NCBI GenBank assembly: GCA_051881615.1 | Contig: JBJEQF010000022.1 | Span: 51,590-115,589, forward strand | Length of the DNA: 64,000 bases | Reading direction: 5' to 3' | Origin: CAMFTQ01 sp051881615 | GTDB taxonomy: Bacteria > Bacillota > Clostridia > Oscillospirales > Acutalibacteraceae | In this document: piece after piece, positions 56,213 through 64,000 of the stretch | Layout of the letters: each line of letters starts with the position of its first letter | How positions within the stretch are numbered: the first letter of the stretch is position 1 | Notes under the pieces: model-generated | The model's input: the letters and a program-made list of their open reading frames with translations, nothing else | What the model was told of the DNA's origin: nothing | Databases searched by the model: none | Translations under genes and position numbers: made by a program

Positions 56213-58816
56213 TTACTTGCCGATATCAAGTCCTGTGTCAATGCCTGCAACGAATTTCTGAATAGCTGTTGCGTCATTTACATTTACCTTGCTGTCCTTG
56301 TTTACGTCAGCGGCTTTTGCTTGCTCGTCTGTCAATGTAACGATTGAAGCGGCTGATTTTTGTATCATTGTTGCATCCTTGATGTTTACCTTTGCGTCAC
56401 CGTTAACATCGCCGAGTATAACAGAAGACTCTTCTGTATTTACAACAGCATAAACGCTGAAATGGTCAGTTTCAAACACCATAAAGCCGTCAACAAACAC
56501 TGCGTTCATATCTGTTTTGTCGTCGCCGTTGATGTAATACACCTTGCACTGACTGCCGTCGACGCCGTCGGGAACAGGCAGCTTAACCGTTACCTTGCCC
56601 TCAGGCTGAACAGTCTCGCCGTCTTTTTCGAGTGTGATGTTGTATGCTGCGACTGCGTTTTCAACTACAGTTTCTGCATTTTCTACGTTAAGCTCAACAT
56701 TCTCGCCGATTTCGCCCTCTACAGAAACATTTGTGTCTGTATCAACAATAACCGAGGTTGTCGGTTCTGTAGTAGGCTCTGTTGTCGGCTCTGTTGTCGG
56801 TTCTGTTGTCGGTTCTGTCGGCTCCGGCGGAATATACTCGCCTAAGCTGATAAACTCAAGGTTATTATCCGCTGCAAACTGCTCTGATACAGAGCCTGTG
56901 TAGCCTGATATTACAAGCTCGCTGCAGCCCTTAAACGCATTATTGCCGATTTCTGTTACTGACATAGGGATTGTCACGCTCTTAAGAAATGTGCAGCCGT
57001 TAAAAATATATGCAGGAATTACTGCAATTCCGTCCTCAAATACAGCTGTTTCGAGGTTTTCGCAGTTATGGAACGGACTGCGGTCATACAAGTCGTCATC
57101 AACATCCTTAAGGCTCTTTGGAATTGTAACCTCCGTTAAGCCGGAACAATTTTCAAACGCATAACTGCCTAATACCTCGATATTTTCGGGGAGGTTAAGC
57201 TCAGTAAATGAAACGCAAGATTTGAATGCTCCCTGTTCTATCTTTGTTAATGCAGTTGGGAAAGCTATGTTTGCCATTGAGCCGCACTGGGCAAATGCTC
57301 TCTCATTAATTGTCGTTACCGTATCGGGGATTGTTACGTTTACAACAGCAGAACAGCCGTTGAAGATAAATGCAGGAATTTCTGTTATTCCGTCCTCGAA
57401 TACTACCGTTTCGAGGTTTTCGCAGTTATAGAACGGACTGCGGTCATATAAATCCTCTTGAACATCCTTAAGGCTCTTTGGAATTGTAACCTCCGTTAAG
57501 GCTGAACAGTTTTCAAACGCATAACTGCCTAATACCTCGATATTTTCGGGTAGGTTAAGCTCGGTAAGTGAAACGCAAGCCTTGAATGCTCCCTGTTCTA
57601 TCTTTGTTAATGCAGTCGGGAAAGTTATGCTTGTCATTGAGCCACACTGGGCAAATGCTCTCTCTTTAATTGTTGTTACCGTATCAGGGATTGTTACGTT
57701 TACAACAGCAGGACAGCCGTTGAAGATAAACGCAGGAATTTCTGTTGCTCCGTCCTCGAATACTACTGTTTCGAGGTTTTCGCAGTTATAGAACGGACTG
57801 CGGTCATACAAGTCGCCGTCAACAGACTTAAGGCTCTTTGGGATTGTAACACTCTTCAAGCCTGCGCAATTTTCAAACGCATAGCTGCCCAATACCTCGA
57901 TATTTTCGGGTAGATTAAGCTCAGCAAGTGAAACGCAAGCCTTGAATGCTGCCTGTTCTATCTTTGTCAAAGCAGTTGGGAAAGCTATACTTGCTAATGA
58001 GCCGCACTGGGCAAATGCTTTCTCTTTAATAATCGTTACTGTATCGGGAATTGTTACGTTTACAACAGCAGGACAGCCATTGAAGATAAATGCAGGAACT
58101 TCTGTTGTTCCGTCCTCAAACGCTACTGTTTCGAGGTTTTGGCAGTTATAGAACGGACTGCGGCCATACAGGTCATCATCAACAAACTTAAAGTTCTTTG
58201 GAATTGTAACTTCCTTTAAGCCTGCGCAATTTTCAAATGCGTAACTGCCTAATACCTCGATATTTTCAGGGAGCTTAAGCTCGCCAAGTGAAGTGCAGTT
58301 TTTAAAAGCTTTACCTTCAATCTTTGTCAATGAGTCAGGAAGGCTGACGCTGACCAATGTTTTGCAATTCAGAAAGACCTCAGAATTGATTACACGTGTT
58401 CCCTCTTTGACAGTGAGGTTATAATTTTCAGGCATATCACCCTTAAACGCATACAGAGTTTTAGCTGTATATACAGGACCGTCCGGCTGATTATCAAACC
58501 ACGGTGTGCCTTTAAAAGCGTCAATGCCGACCTCGACCATAGATTCGGGAAATACAACAGTATCAAGCGAAGCAAAATTCATAAAGGTTCTGTCAGCTAT
58601 TCCTGTAACAGGATAACCGCCCAGTGTTTCGGGAATTTCTACCGAAACAGCGTCAGCGTCGGCATAGTCAACGATAACAGCCTGCTTGTTTTCAACCTCA
58701 TAGCTGAATTTGCCGACCTTAAAAGCCGCATTTACAGAAATCGGCATTGTAAAGACGGTAAGCATCAAAACAGCGCAAAGCAGCACAGAGGTTGCTTTTT
58801 TAAATGTCTTTTTCAT
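56213..58816 (-). CDS. Secreted BspA-type leucine-rich-repeat protein with 120-residue tandem modules and dockerin (B)
   Basis: 867 residues. Signal peptide from MKKTFKKATSVLLCAVLML to VNA. LRR_5 units include three near-identical 120-residue modules in tandem (each with LNLPENIEVLGSYAFENC and DLYDRSPFYNCENLETV). A TEPTTEP linker is followed by the beta domain of about 110 residues shared with protein A (NVSVEGEIGENVELN). The C-terminal dockerin has GDVNGDAKVNIKD and DVNKDSKVNVND; two loop glycines are replaced by Ala and Ser. The start at 58816 follows GAGAGGAA; 28 upstream codons lack a site. Probably surface-attached or scaffold-bound adhesin; ligand unknown. Confidence 0.9.
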   Translation of the reverse strand: MKKTFKKATSVLLCAVLMLTVFTMPISVNAAFKVGKFSYEVENKQAVIVDYADADAVSVEIPETLGGYPVTGIADRTFMNFASLDTVVFPESMVEVGIDAFKGTPWFDNQPDGPVYTAKTLYAFKGDMPENYNLTVKEGTRVINSEVFLNCKTLVSVSLPDSLTKIEGKAFKNCTSLGELKLPENIEVLGSYAFENCAGLKEVTIPKNFKFVDDDLYGRSPFYNCQNLETVAFEDGTTEVPAFIFNGCPAVVNVTIPDTVTIIKEKAFAQCGSLASIAFPTALTKIEQAAFKACVSLAELNLPENIEVLGSYAFENCAGLKSVTIPKSLKSVDGDLYDRSPFYNCENLETVVFEDGATEIPAFIFNGCPAVVNVTIPDTVTTIKERAFAQCGSMTSITFPTALTKIEQGAFKACVSLTELNLPENIEVLGSYAFENCSALTEVTIPKSLKDVQEDLYDRSPFYNCENLETVVFEDGITEIPAFIFNGCSAVVNVTIPDTVTTINERAFAQCGSMANIAFPTALTKIEQGAFKSCVSFTELNLPENIEVLGSYAFENCSGLTEVTIPKSLKDVDDDLYDRSPFHNCENLETAVFEDGIAVIPAYIFNGCTFLKSVTIPMSVTEIGNNAFKGCSELVISGYTGSVSEQFAADNNLEFISLGEYIPPEPTEPTTEPTTEPTTEPTTEPTTSVIVDTDTNVSVEGEIGENVELNVENAETVVENAVAAYNITLEKDGETVQPEGKVTVKLPVPDGVDGSQCKVYYINGDDKTDMNAVFVDGFMVFETDHFSVYAVVNTEESSVILGDVNGDAKVNIKDATMIQKSAASIVTLTDEQAKAADVNKDSKVNVNDATAIQKFVAGIDTGLDIGK
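57181..58260. repeat. Three tandem 360-bp repeats within BspA gene B
   Basis: Units at 57181-57540, 57541-57900 and 57901-58260 align base for base with scattered differences, and partial copies flank them. The unit length is a multiple of three, so copy-number changes would keep the frame. Confidence 0.9.
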
Positions 58817-58871
58817 ATTCGTTCCTCTCTTCTTTGTAATTTTATGTGTTGAAATAATCATACACATCTTG

Positions 58872-58900
58872 ATGGTACACCTTTTGCTAAATATAGTCAA
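58872..58900 (-). promoter_or_regulatory. Promoter of BspA gene B
   Basis: On the minus strand TTGACT (58900-58895) and TACCAT (58877-58872) are 17 bp apart. The 13-mer TATATTGACTATA around the -35 is identical to that of BspA gene C. Confidence 0.5.
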
Positions 58901-58965
58901 TATAACATATATACAGATTTTATATGAGTAAAATGATATGCAGTTGCTGTTTTAAACAAAAACAA

Positions 58966-58984
58966 GGGCAGCAAATTGCCGCCC
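58966..58984 (-). terminator. Terminator of BspA gene C
   Basis: GGGC/GCCC and GCA/TGC stem segments flank a short loop, followed on the minus strand by TTGTTTTTG. Confidence 0.7.
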
Positions 58985-59019
58985 CTGCTTTTTATCGTAT
59001 TGTCTGATAAGCAGTATTA

Positions 59020-60942
59020 TTACTTACCTATTTCAAGTCCTGTGTCGATGCCTGCTGTGTATTTCTGAATAGCTGTTGCGTCATTAACGTTTACCTTGCC
59101 GTCTTTGTTTACATCGGCAAATTTTCTCTGAACGTCAGAAAGAGTGATAATTGAGGCCGCTGTTCTCTGTATCATTGTAACGTCCTTGATGTTTACCTTG
59201 CCGTCACCGTCAACATCGCCCAAAATCTCAGGTTCTTTTGTTGTTCCTAAGCTGATGAATTTAAAGCCGTTGTCGTTTGCGTATCTTTCAGCCTCTGTGC
59301 CTGAGTAGCCTGTAATTGTGAAGCCGTCAATTCTGCTCAGAGGAGCGTTTGACCACATTACACCTGTGTAGCCAAAGGCATATTCACCGATTGTTGTAAC
59401 ACCGGCAGGGATTGTTACGCCCTTTAGGTTCTCACAGAATGAAAACGCCCGTTCCCCAACCTCTGATAAGCTGTCGGGCAATTTTATTTCTGTAAGTCCG
59501 TTTAAGTTAAAGAACGCAGAATCACAAATAACCTTGGTTCCGTCTTTAACGGTAACAGATGTATTCGCCGGCATTTCGCCCTTATACGCATATACTATAT
59601 TTCCTACATAAACAACACCGTCAGGCTGATTTTCAAGCCACTTGGTTGCAGAAAACGCATCTGTTCCAACGTATGTAATGCTGTCGGGGATTGTGATGCT
59701 TTCAAGGCTTGAGCAGCCGTTAAAGGCATATTCGCCGATATATGTAACACTGTCAGGGATTGTTACGCTTACCAAGTTTTCGGGAACGCCCTCGCACCAT
59801 GCAAATGCATCGTTGTTTATACTTACTGTTCCGTCTTTAATATCAATCGTTGATTTCTCTGTCATCTCACCCTTGTAGCCATACAATATCTTTCCTGCAT
59901 AAACAACACCGTCAGGCTGATTTTCATACCACTTTGTATCGTTTAATGCATACGGTGATACGAGCTTAACGCTGTCGGGTATTGTAATGCTTTCAAGGCT
60001 TGAGCATGCTAAGAATGCACCGTCTCTGATTTCTGTAACGCCGTCGGGAATTGTAACGCTCTTAATAAATTCGTTATTAGAGAATGAATAATACCCAATA
60101 TATTTAACTGTGTCAGCGACAGTATATGAAGCGTCTTTTTTAGCCTGCGGATACTTAATAAGCGTATCACCGTCACCGTTTTTACTCATCAGCACACCGT
60201 CTGATGATAAATAATTCGCATTTTTACTGCTGACCTCGATGCTCTCAAGATTTGTGCAGTCGTTAAACGCAACAGAGCTGACATCAACAACACCTGACGG
60301 AATCGTTACGCTTGTAATGCCTGTGCAGCCATAGAACGCACCGTTGCCTATTACCAAAAGGCTGTCGGGCATTGTAACTGAAGTAATATTTTCACACTCG
60401 CTGAAAGCAAGCGATGAAATGCTTTTTGTACCGTCCTTAATTGTAATTGATGTATTTTCTGCCATTTCTCCCTTATAGCCGATAGCCGCCTTACCTGCAT
60501 AAACAACACCGTCAGGCTGATTTTCAAGCCACTTAGTGTCTTCAAATGCAAAACTACCAACATCTGTCACGCTGTTGGGGATTGTAATGGTATCAAGGTT
60601 TGGACAAGCAGCGAACGCACCCCAATAAATACTTGTAACGCCGTCAGGAATAACTACCTTTTTAAGGGTTTCATTTCCGGCGAAGGCTTCCGCACCTATG
60701 ATTGTAACGCTTTTGCCTTCAATTTTGTCGGGTATTGTCACTTCTGATTTGTTGCCATAATAACGACTGATTTGCACAGTGCCGTCACCGGTCATCTCGT
60801 ATTCATATGAACCGCTGATATCGGCTGTGCTTAACACTTCACTTTCTGCCGCTGTAGCTGTCAGCGGTGCGACTGCTAATGCAGAAAACAGCATAATTGT
60901 CGAAAGTGAAACGGACAAGAAACGCTTGATTTGTTTTTTCAT
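59020..60942 (-). CDS. Secreted BspA-type leucine-rich-repeat protein with dockerin (C)
   Basis: 640 residues. Signal peptide MKKQIKRFLSVSLSTIMLF... ending TATA. About 14 LRR_5 units are broken by four islands with the pattern KWLENQPDGVVYAGK / WYENQPDGVVYAGK. Another insert reads NANYLSSDGVLMSKNGDG. The repeats run directly into the dockerin (GDVDGDGKVNIKDV and DVNKDGKVNVND) with no Thr/Pro linker and no beta domain, unlike A and B. The start at 60942 has GAGGGAA upstream; 5 upstream codons are dropped. Likely cell-surface or scaffold-bound binding protein; ligand unknown. Confidence 0.9.
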   Translation of the reverse strand: MKKQIKRFLSVSLSTIMLFSALAVAPLTATAAESEVLSTADISGSYEYEMTGDGTVQISRYYGNKSEVTIPDKIEGKSVTIIGAEAFAGNETLKKVVIPDGVTSIYWGAFAACPNLDTITIPNSVTDVGSFAFEDTKWLENQPDGVVYAGKAAIGYKGEMAENTSITIKDGTKSISSLAFSECENITSVTMPDSLLVIGNGAFYGCTGITSVTIPSGVVDVSSVAFNDCTNLESIEVSSKNANYLSSDGVLMSKNGDGDTLIKYPQAKKDASYTVADTVKYIGYYSFSNNEFIKSVTIPDGVTEIRDGAFLACSSLESITIPDSVKLVSPYALNDTKWYENQPDGVVYAGKILYGYKGEMTEKSTIDIKDGTVSINNDAFAWCEGVPENLVSVTIPDSVTYIGEYAFNGCSSLESITIPDSITYVGTDAFSATKWLENQPDGVVYVGNIVYAYKGEMPANTSVTVKDGTKVICDSAFFNLNGLTEIKLPDSLSEVGERAFSFCENLKGVTIPAGVTTIGEYAFGYTGVMWSNAPLSRIDGFTITGYSGTEAERYANDNGFKFISLGTTKEPEILGDVDGDGKVNIKDVTMIQRTAASIITLSDVQRKFADVNKDGKVNVNDATAIQKYTAGIDTGLEIGK

Positions 60943-61005
60943 AAATAATTCCCTCACTTTTTAATTTATAATTTAAAATATTAAGAGTGTTTTGGCATCA
61001 TTTTG

Positions 61006-61034
61006 ATTATACTCTGCAAATTTGGTATAGTCAA
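61006..61034 (-). promoter_or_regulatory. SigA-type promoter of BspA gene C
   Basis: On the minus strand TTGACT (61034-61029) and TATAAT (61011-61006) are 17 bp apart. It shares the -35 context with BspA gene B. Confidence 0.68.
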
Positions 61035-61067
61035 TATAAAGAGAAAAAGATAAATTCAAAAATGGAG

Positions 61068-61113
61068 AAACACAGCCGTATCAAGACTAAATCGCCCTGA
61101 TACAGCTGTGTTT
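61068..61113 (-). terminator. Terminator of BspA gene D (duplicated 3' flank)
   Basis: A 15-bp stem (61068-61082, 61099-61113) with one G-U pair in the minus-strand RNA. The following bases up to the stop codon are a close copy of the 3' flank of BspA gene B. Confidence 0.8.
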
Positions 61114-61160
61114 TTATGTTTTAGTCTTTAATTGTTAATCTATTGATATTGCAATTATTT

Positions 61161-63110
61161 TTACTTGCCGATATCAAGTCCTGTGTCGATGCCTGCAACG
61201 AATTTCTGAATAGCCGTTGCGTCATTTACGTTTACCTTGCCGTCTTTGTTTACGTCAGCGGCTTTTGCTTGCTCGTCTGTGAGGGTGACGAGTGAAGCGG
61301 CTGATTTTTGAATCATTGTTGCGTCTTTGATGTTGATTTTTTCGTCACCGTTGACGTCGCCGACAGCCTGTGCAGGGGAAGGCTCTGTCGGCACTTCGCC
61401 TAAGCTGATAAATTCAATACCATTGTCATTTGCATATTTTTCCGCTACTGTATCGGCATAGCCGGTTATCGTAAAGCCGTCAACTACTTTGTCGCCCATA
61501 CCGAAAAATGAATCGGGATCCGGACATTTGCCTAATGCATTATAACCAATATCAGTTACGCTATACGGAACAGTCACGTTTGCAAGGCTTGTGCAGTTAT
61601 AAAATGCATCACCGCTGATAGTTGTAACACTATCAGGGATTGTAACACTTTCAAGGTTTTTGCATCCTGAGAATATAGCACGGCTAATGTATGTAGCACC
61701 ATCCTCAAATGCAACACTTGTCAGGCTTGTGCAGTCAGAAAACACGTTGTTACCAAAATCTGTAACAGAGGCAGGGATTGTGACACTCTCAAGGCTTGTG
61801 CACTCGCCAAAAGCCATAAAGCCTATATTTGCGACGCCGTCAGAGATTACTAATTTTGTAAGAGCTTTACAGTCAAGAAAAGCACTATCACCTATAGTTT
61901 TAACACTGTTTGGTATGACTAAGCTTTCAATACTAGTGCAGTTTTTAAATGCATTTGAATCAATAGTTGTAACGGTATCAGAAATAGTTACGTTTGATAG
62001 ATATTTGCAATTTTCAAAAGCTGAGCTTCCGATTACAACAACACCGTTCGGGATTTCTATAGTTTCAAGATTTGTACAACCCTCAAATGCACTTTTGCCT
62101 ATCTCTGTAACATTCTCAGAAATATTAACTTCCTCAAGGCTTATACAGTTACTAAATGTTAATTTGCCGATCTCTGTAACACCCTTTGGGATTGTTATAC
62201 TTGTAAGACTTGTGCAATCATAAAATGCCCATATGCCGATATTCTTAATGCTGTCAGCAAGCTTTGCGGTTGTAAGGCTTGTGCAGCCATCAAACGCATT
62301 CATTCCGATATCGGTAACTCCCTCGGGAATTGTTATTTCTTCAAGGCTTGTGCATTCACTGAATGCGTTGTCTCCTATAGTAGTTACGGAACCAGGGATT
62401 GATATATCCTCAAGACCCGAACAGTATCTGAAAGCTTCATTACCGATTGCTGATACAGAATCGGGAATTGTTACAGATGTAAGACTGCTGCAATAGCTGA
62501 ACGCTTCGTTTCCGATTGCAGTAACAGAATTAGGGATTTCTATACCTGTAAGGGCATAACAGCCATAAAAGGTCTTTTCGCCGACCTCTGTAATGCCGTT
62601 TGGAATGTTGACGCTTTTAAGATTATTGCAGTAAGATAATGCGCCGTCACCTATACTTGTAACACTTTTCGGTATTGTTAATTCCAAAAGGTCACCACAA
62701 TTACTGAATGCTTCGTTACCAATGCTTGTAACTCCCTCGGGTATTGTTATGCTTTTGAGGTTCCAACAATCTGCAAAAGCCTCACTGCCGATAGTAGTAA
62801 CGGAATTTGGTATTGTAACATTCTTCAGACTGCCGATGTTTGAGAATACACCGTTACCAATTTGAGAAACCTTTTTACCCTCAAATTCTCCGGGGATTGA
62901 TAGGTCCTCCGCACTGCCGTTATAGAGTGTAATTTTTACCGTGCCGTTATCAAGCACACGGTAAACAAAGTCACCGCTTGTTTCTCCTGTGCCTGACACT
63001 TGTGTTTCTGACGCCGTTACTGTCAGCGGTGCGACAGTAGCTGTGCTAAACATTAACATCGCCGTAATACAAAGTGAAAGCATTTTTTTAAATATTGCCT
63101 TTTTCCTCAT
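61161..63110 (-). CDS. Secreted BspA-type leucine-rich-repeat protein with dockerin (D)
   Basis: 649 residues. Signal peptide from MRKKAIFKKMLSLCITAML to TVTA. About 21 uninterrupted LRR_5 units (pattern LTSVTIPDSVSAIGNEAFRYC), the most regular of the four paralogues, without DGVVYAGK islands. A very short linker (EVPTEPSPAQ) leads to a dockerin (GDVNGDEKINIKD and DVNKDGKVNVND) almost identical to that of B. The start at 63110 follows GAGGGTAA; 25 upstream codons lack a site. Divergent from a small XRE regulator that may control it. Confidence 0.9.
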   Translation of the reverse strand: MRKKAIFKKMLSLCITAMLMFSTATVAPLTVTASETQVSGTGETSGDFVYRVLDNGTVKITLYNGSAEDLSIPGEFEGKKVSQIGNGVFSNIGSLKNVTIPNSVTTIGSEAFADCWNLKSITIPEGVTSIGNEAFSNCGDLLELTIPKSVTSIGDGALSYCNNLKSVNIPNGITEVGEKTFYGCYALTGIEIPNSVTAIGNEAFSYCSSLTSVTIPDSVSAIGNEAFRYCSGLEDISIPGSVTTIGDNAFSECTSLEEITIPEGVTDIGMNAFDGCTSLTTAKLADSIKNIGIWAFYDCTSLTSITIPKGVTEIGKLTFSNCISLEEVNISENVTEIGKSAFEGCTNLETIEIPNGVVVIGSSAFENCKYLSNVTISDTVTTIDSNAFKNCTSIESLVIPNSVKTIGDSAFLDCKALTKLVISDGVANIGFMAFGECTSLESVTIPASVTDFGNNVFSDCTSLTSVAFEDGATYISRAIFSGCKNLESVTIPDSVTTISGDAFYNCTSLANVTVPYSVTDIGYNALGKCPDPDSFFGMGDKVVDGFTITGYADTVAEKYANDNGIEFISLGEVPTEPSPAQAVGDVNGDEKINIKDATMIQKSAASLVTLTDEQAKAADVNKDGKVNVNDATAIQKFVAGIDTGLDIGK

Positions 63111-63171
63111 AATGTTACCCTCTTTCATAAATTTGACAACAAAATAGTTGTTTTTTGCTGTTTTTATGTTT

Positions 63172-63200
63172 ATTATAGCATACAATTTACACTTTGTCTA
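63172..63200 (-). promoter_or_regulatory. SigA-type promoter of BspA gene D
   Basis: On the minus strand TAGACA (63200-63195) and TATAAT (63177-63172) are 17 bp apart. It is overlapped by the repeated TATnGCATACA sites. Confidence 0.72.
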
Positions 63201-63212
63201 CTATCGCATACA
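63174..63212. promoter_or_regulatory. Two direct-repeat operator-like sites in the BspA D / XRE intergenic region
   Basis: TATAGCATACA (63174-63184) and TATCGCATACA (63202-63212) differ at one base and are 28 bp apart. The first covers the -10 of gene D, the second the region just upstream of its -35 and the -10 of the XRE gene. Confidence 0.55.
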
Positions 63213-63214
63213 CT
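63186..63214 (+). promoter_or_regulatory. Putative promoter of the XRE gene
   Basis: TTTACA (63186-63191) and TACACT (63209-63214) are 17 bp apart. It overlaps the divergent BspA D promoter face to face. Confidence 0.5.
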
Positions 63215-63257
63215 ATTTTTGCCTTTTTTAGATACACTATCCTTGTGGTGATTTTGT

Positions 63258-63524
63258 ATGGATTTTGACAGATATGCTGTTGGGAGAACGATAAAACAAA
63301 TTAGAAAAGAAAAAGGACTGTCACAAGAGGTGTTAAACGGTCTTGCAGGACTTGCAAGAAGTCACCTTGCGATGATTGAAAACGGAACACAGCAGGCAAA
63401 TTTTGAAACAATCTGGCGTATTGCAAATGCACTTGAGATTGCACCGCATACGTTAGTGACAGAAATCGAAATAATATTCTTAATGAAAAAAGAGGATAAA
63501 GAAATCATATTTGAGATTTTATAA
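63258..63524 (+). CDS. Small XRE-family transcriptional regulator
   Basis: 88 residues. The Cro/CI helix-turn-helix spans residues 9-63 (RTIKQIRKEKGLSQEVLNGL, then RSHLAMIENGTQQANFETIWRIANALEI). A short C-terminal helix (VTEIEIIFLMKKEDKEIIFEIL) may dimerise. No effector domain. The ribosome binding site is weak (GGTGAT), as often in autoregulated repressors. Divergent from BspA gene D with overlapping promoters and shared repeat sites, so it probably regulates both. It lacks features of a phage repressor cluster. Confidence 0.9.
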   Translation: MDFDRYAVGRTIKQIRKEKGLSQEVLNGLAGLARSHLAMIENGTQQANFETIWRIANALEIAPHTLVTEIEIIFLMKKEDKEIIFEIL

Positions 63525-63544
63525 AAGCACTATCTGAGATAAAA

Positions 63545-63583
63545 AGCAGCTGTCGAAAATAAATGAACTTTCCGACAGCTGCT
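63545..63583 (+). terminator. Terminator of the XRE gene
   Basis: An 11-bp perfect stem AGCAGCTGTCG/CGACAGCTGCT (63545-63555, 63573-63583) is followed by TTTTATATT. It can also serve the convergent small gene. Confidence 0.88.
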
Positions 63584-63619
63584 TTTATATTGTCTATATC
63601 AGTAATTACAGCAACACGA

Positions 63620-63814
63620 CTAATCGTCCTGTGAAAGAATAAAATCTCTTAGACTTTCAAGCTCCCTTATAAGTGAACTGCCGATAATTTTTGACATCGT
63701 CTGATTCATAATTTCTGTGTAATCCTCGGTCGATTTGATGTCGTCATACCGCCGTCTTTCTATAAGTTCAATTCGTCTTTCTATTTCGCTTACTATGCTG
63801 TCTGTTTTCTTCAT
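63620..63814 (-). CDS. Small helical hypothetical protein
   Basis: 64 residues, highly charged and almost certainly all helical (SIVSEIERRIELIERRRYDDI near the N-terminus). No family recognised. The ATG at 63814 has AGG 7 nt upstream; an ATG two codons earlier is too close to it. Convergent with the XRE gene. Could be a small regulatory or structural protein. Confidence 0.55.
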   Translation of the reverse strand: MKKTDSIVSEIERRIELIERRRYDDIKSTEDYTEIMNQTMSKIIGSSLIRELESLRDFILSQDD

Positions 63815-63907
63815 ATACATACCTGCCTTAATAATTTTTGATAACGCTTTAATGCTTGCGGTAATAGTATTTATCTGAAAACTAAAATTATTCGGAAACA
63901 AGAAAAA

Positions 63908-63929
63908 ACACCATCCAAACGGATGGTGT
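63908..63929 (-). terminator. Intrinsic terminator for a minus-strand transcript entering from the right edge
   Basis: A 9-bp perfect stem ACACCATCC/GGATGGTGT with loop AAAC. On the minus strand it is followed by TTTTTTCT. Confidence 0.8.
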
Positions 63930-63946
63930 ATGTAAAAGGGCTTAAC

Positions 63947-63966
63947 ACCCTGAAAACTGAATAAAG
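63947..63966 (+). promoter_or_regulatory. boxA-like antitermination motif, possible rRNA operon leader or spacer
   Basis: ACCCTGAAAACTGAATAAAG resembles the CTTTGAAAACTGAATA element found in leaders and spacers of Gram-positive rRNA operons. No rRNA bases are visible before the window ends at 64000. Confidence 0.4.
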
Positions 63967-64000
63967 ATTATGATAAAGAAGAAACAATGATATAAAAGAC

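Noticed and set aside
63258..63524. Prophage repressor
   Set aside because: No phage structural, integrase or excisionase genes lie nearby. It is better explained as a local regulator of BspA gene D.

Overview
The window looks like the chromosome of a low-GC, Gram-positive, spore-forming gut anaerobe of the Clostridia, most likely Oscillospiraceae/Ruminococcus-like. The evidence is the HrcA/CIRCE-controlled hrcA-grpE-dnaK-dnaJ operon, the sporulation genes spoVAD and spoIIE, Gram-positive promoters and strong AGGAGG ribosome binding sites, and several secreted BspA-type leucine-rich-repeat proteins ending in dockerin modules. The genus is an inference from protein style. Nothing phylogenetically decisive, such as 16S rRNA, is present.

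Layout. 1-12.5 kb: the 3' part of purL, a MATE exporter, L-lactate dehydrogenase, a small zinc-ribbon membrane protein, an aminotransferase-trpS operon, an APH-like kinase, and divergent GT2/GtrA and YfhO genes that resemble a three-component cell-envelope glycosylation system. 12.5-16.5 kb: a palindromic repeat element, a cyclase-family hydrolase, an unrecognised large lipoprotein, a HAD phosphatase and queH. 16.6-22.2 kb: a maltodextrin-type ABC importer (binding protein, two permeases, no ATPase) followed by a GH13 amylase lipoprotein. 22.7-24.3 kb: a murE-like ligase followed by the stump of a flavodoxin gene.

24.4-29.3 kb: a BspA-dockerin protein whose leader carries a textbook intrinsic terminator just before its ribosome binding site, and a dockerin-Fn3-L,D-transpeptidase. 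29.4-36.9 kb: mrp, a membrane protein, prmA and the heat-shock operon, with a second palindromic element between dnaK and dnaJ. 37-48 kb: spoVAD, a PAP2 phosphatase, an array of hairpins, an AraC/GyrI-type regulator, an MGMT-like protein, a VanW protein, a glycolipid synthase/flippase-like pair and spoIIE with a 21-bp-spaced promoter. 48-56 kb: a DUF4160/DUF2442 pair, an SPFH protein whose promoter is bracketed by perfect inverted repeats, a GntR-ABC operon and an AGCS symporter. 56-64 kb: three more BspA-dockerin genes, the last divergent from a small XRE regulator, and at the right edge a boxA-like motif that may announce an rRNA operon.

Most of the window is housekeeping. The accessory interest lies in the five dockerin-bearing secreted proteins and in several regulatory architectures: the attenuated leader, two promoters enclosed by inverted repeats, the tandem repeat upstream of the glycolipid synthase promoter, and the divergent XRE/BspA promoters. 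Where an upstream start codon lacked a ribosome binding site, I moved the start to the internal ATG/TTG/GTG that has one.
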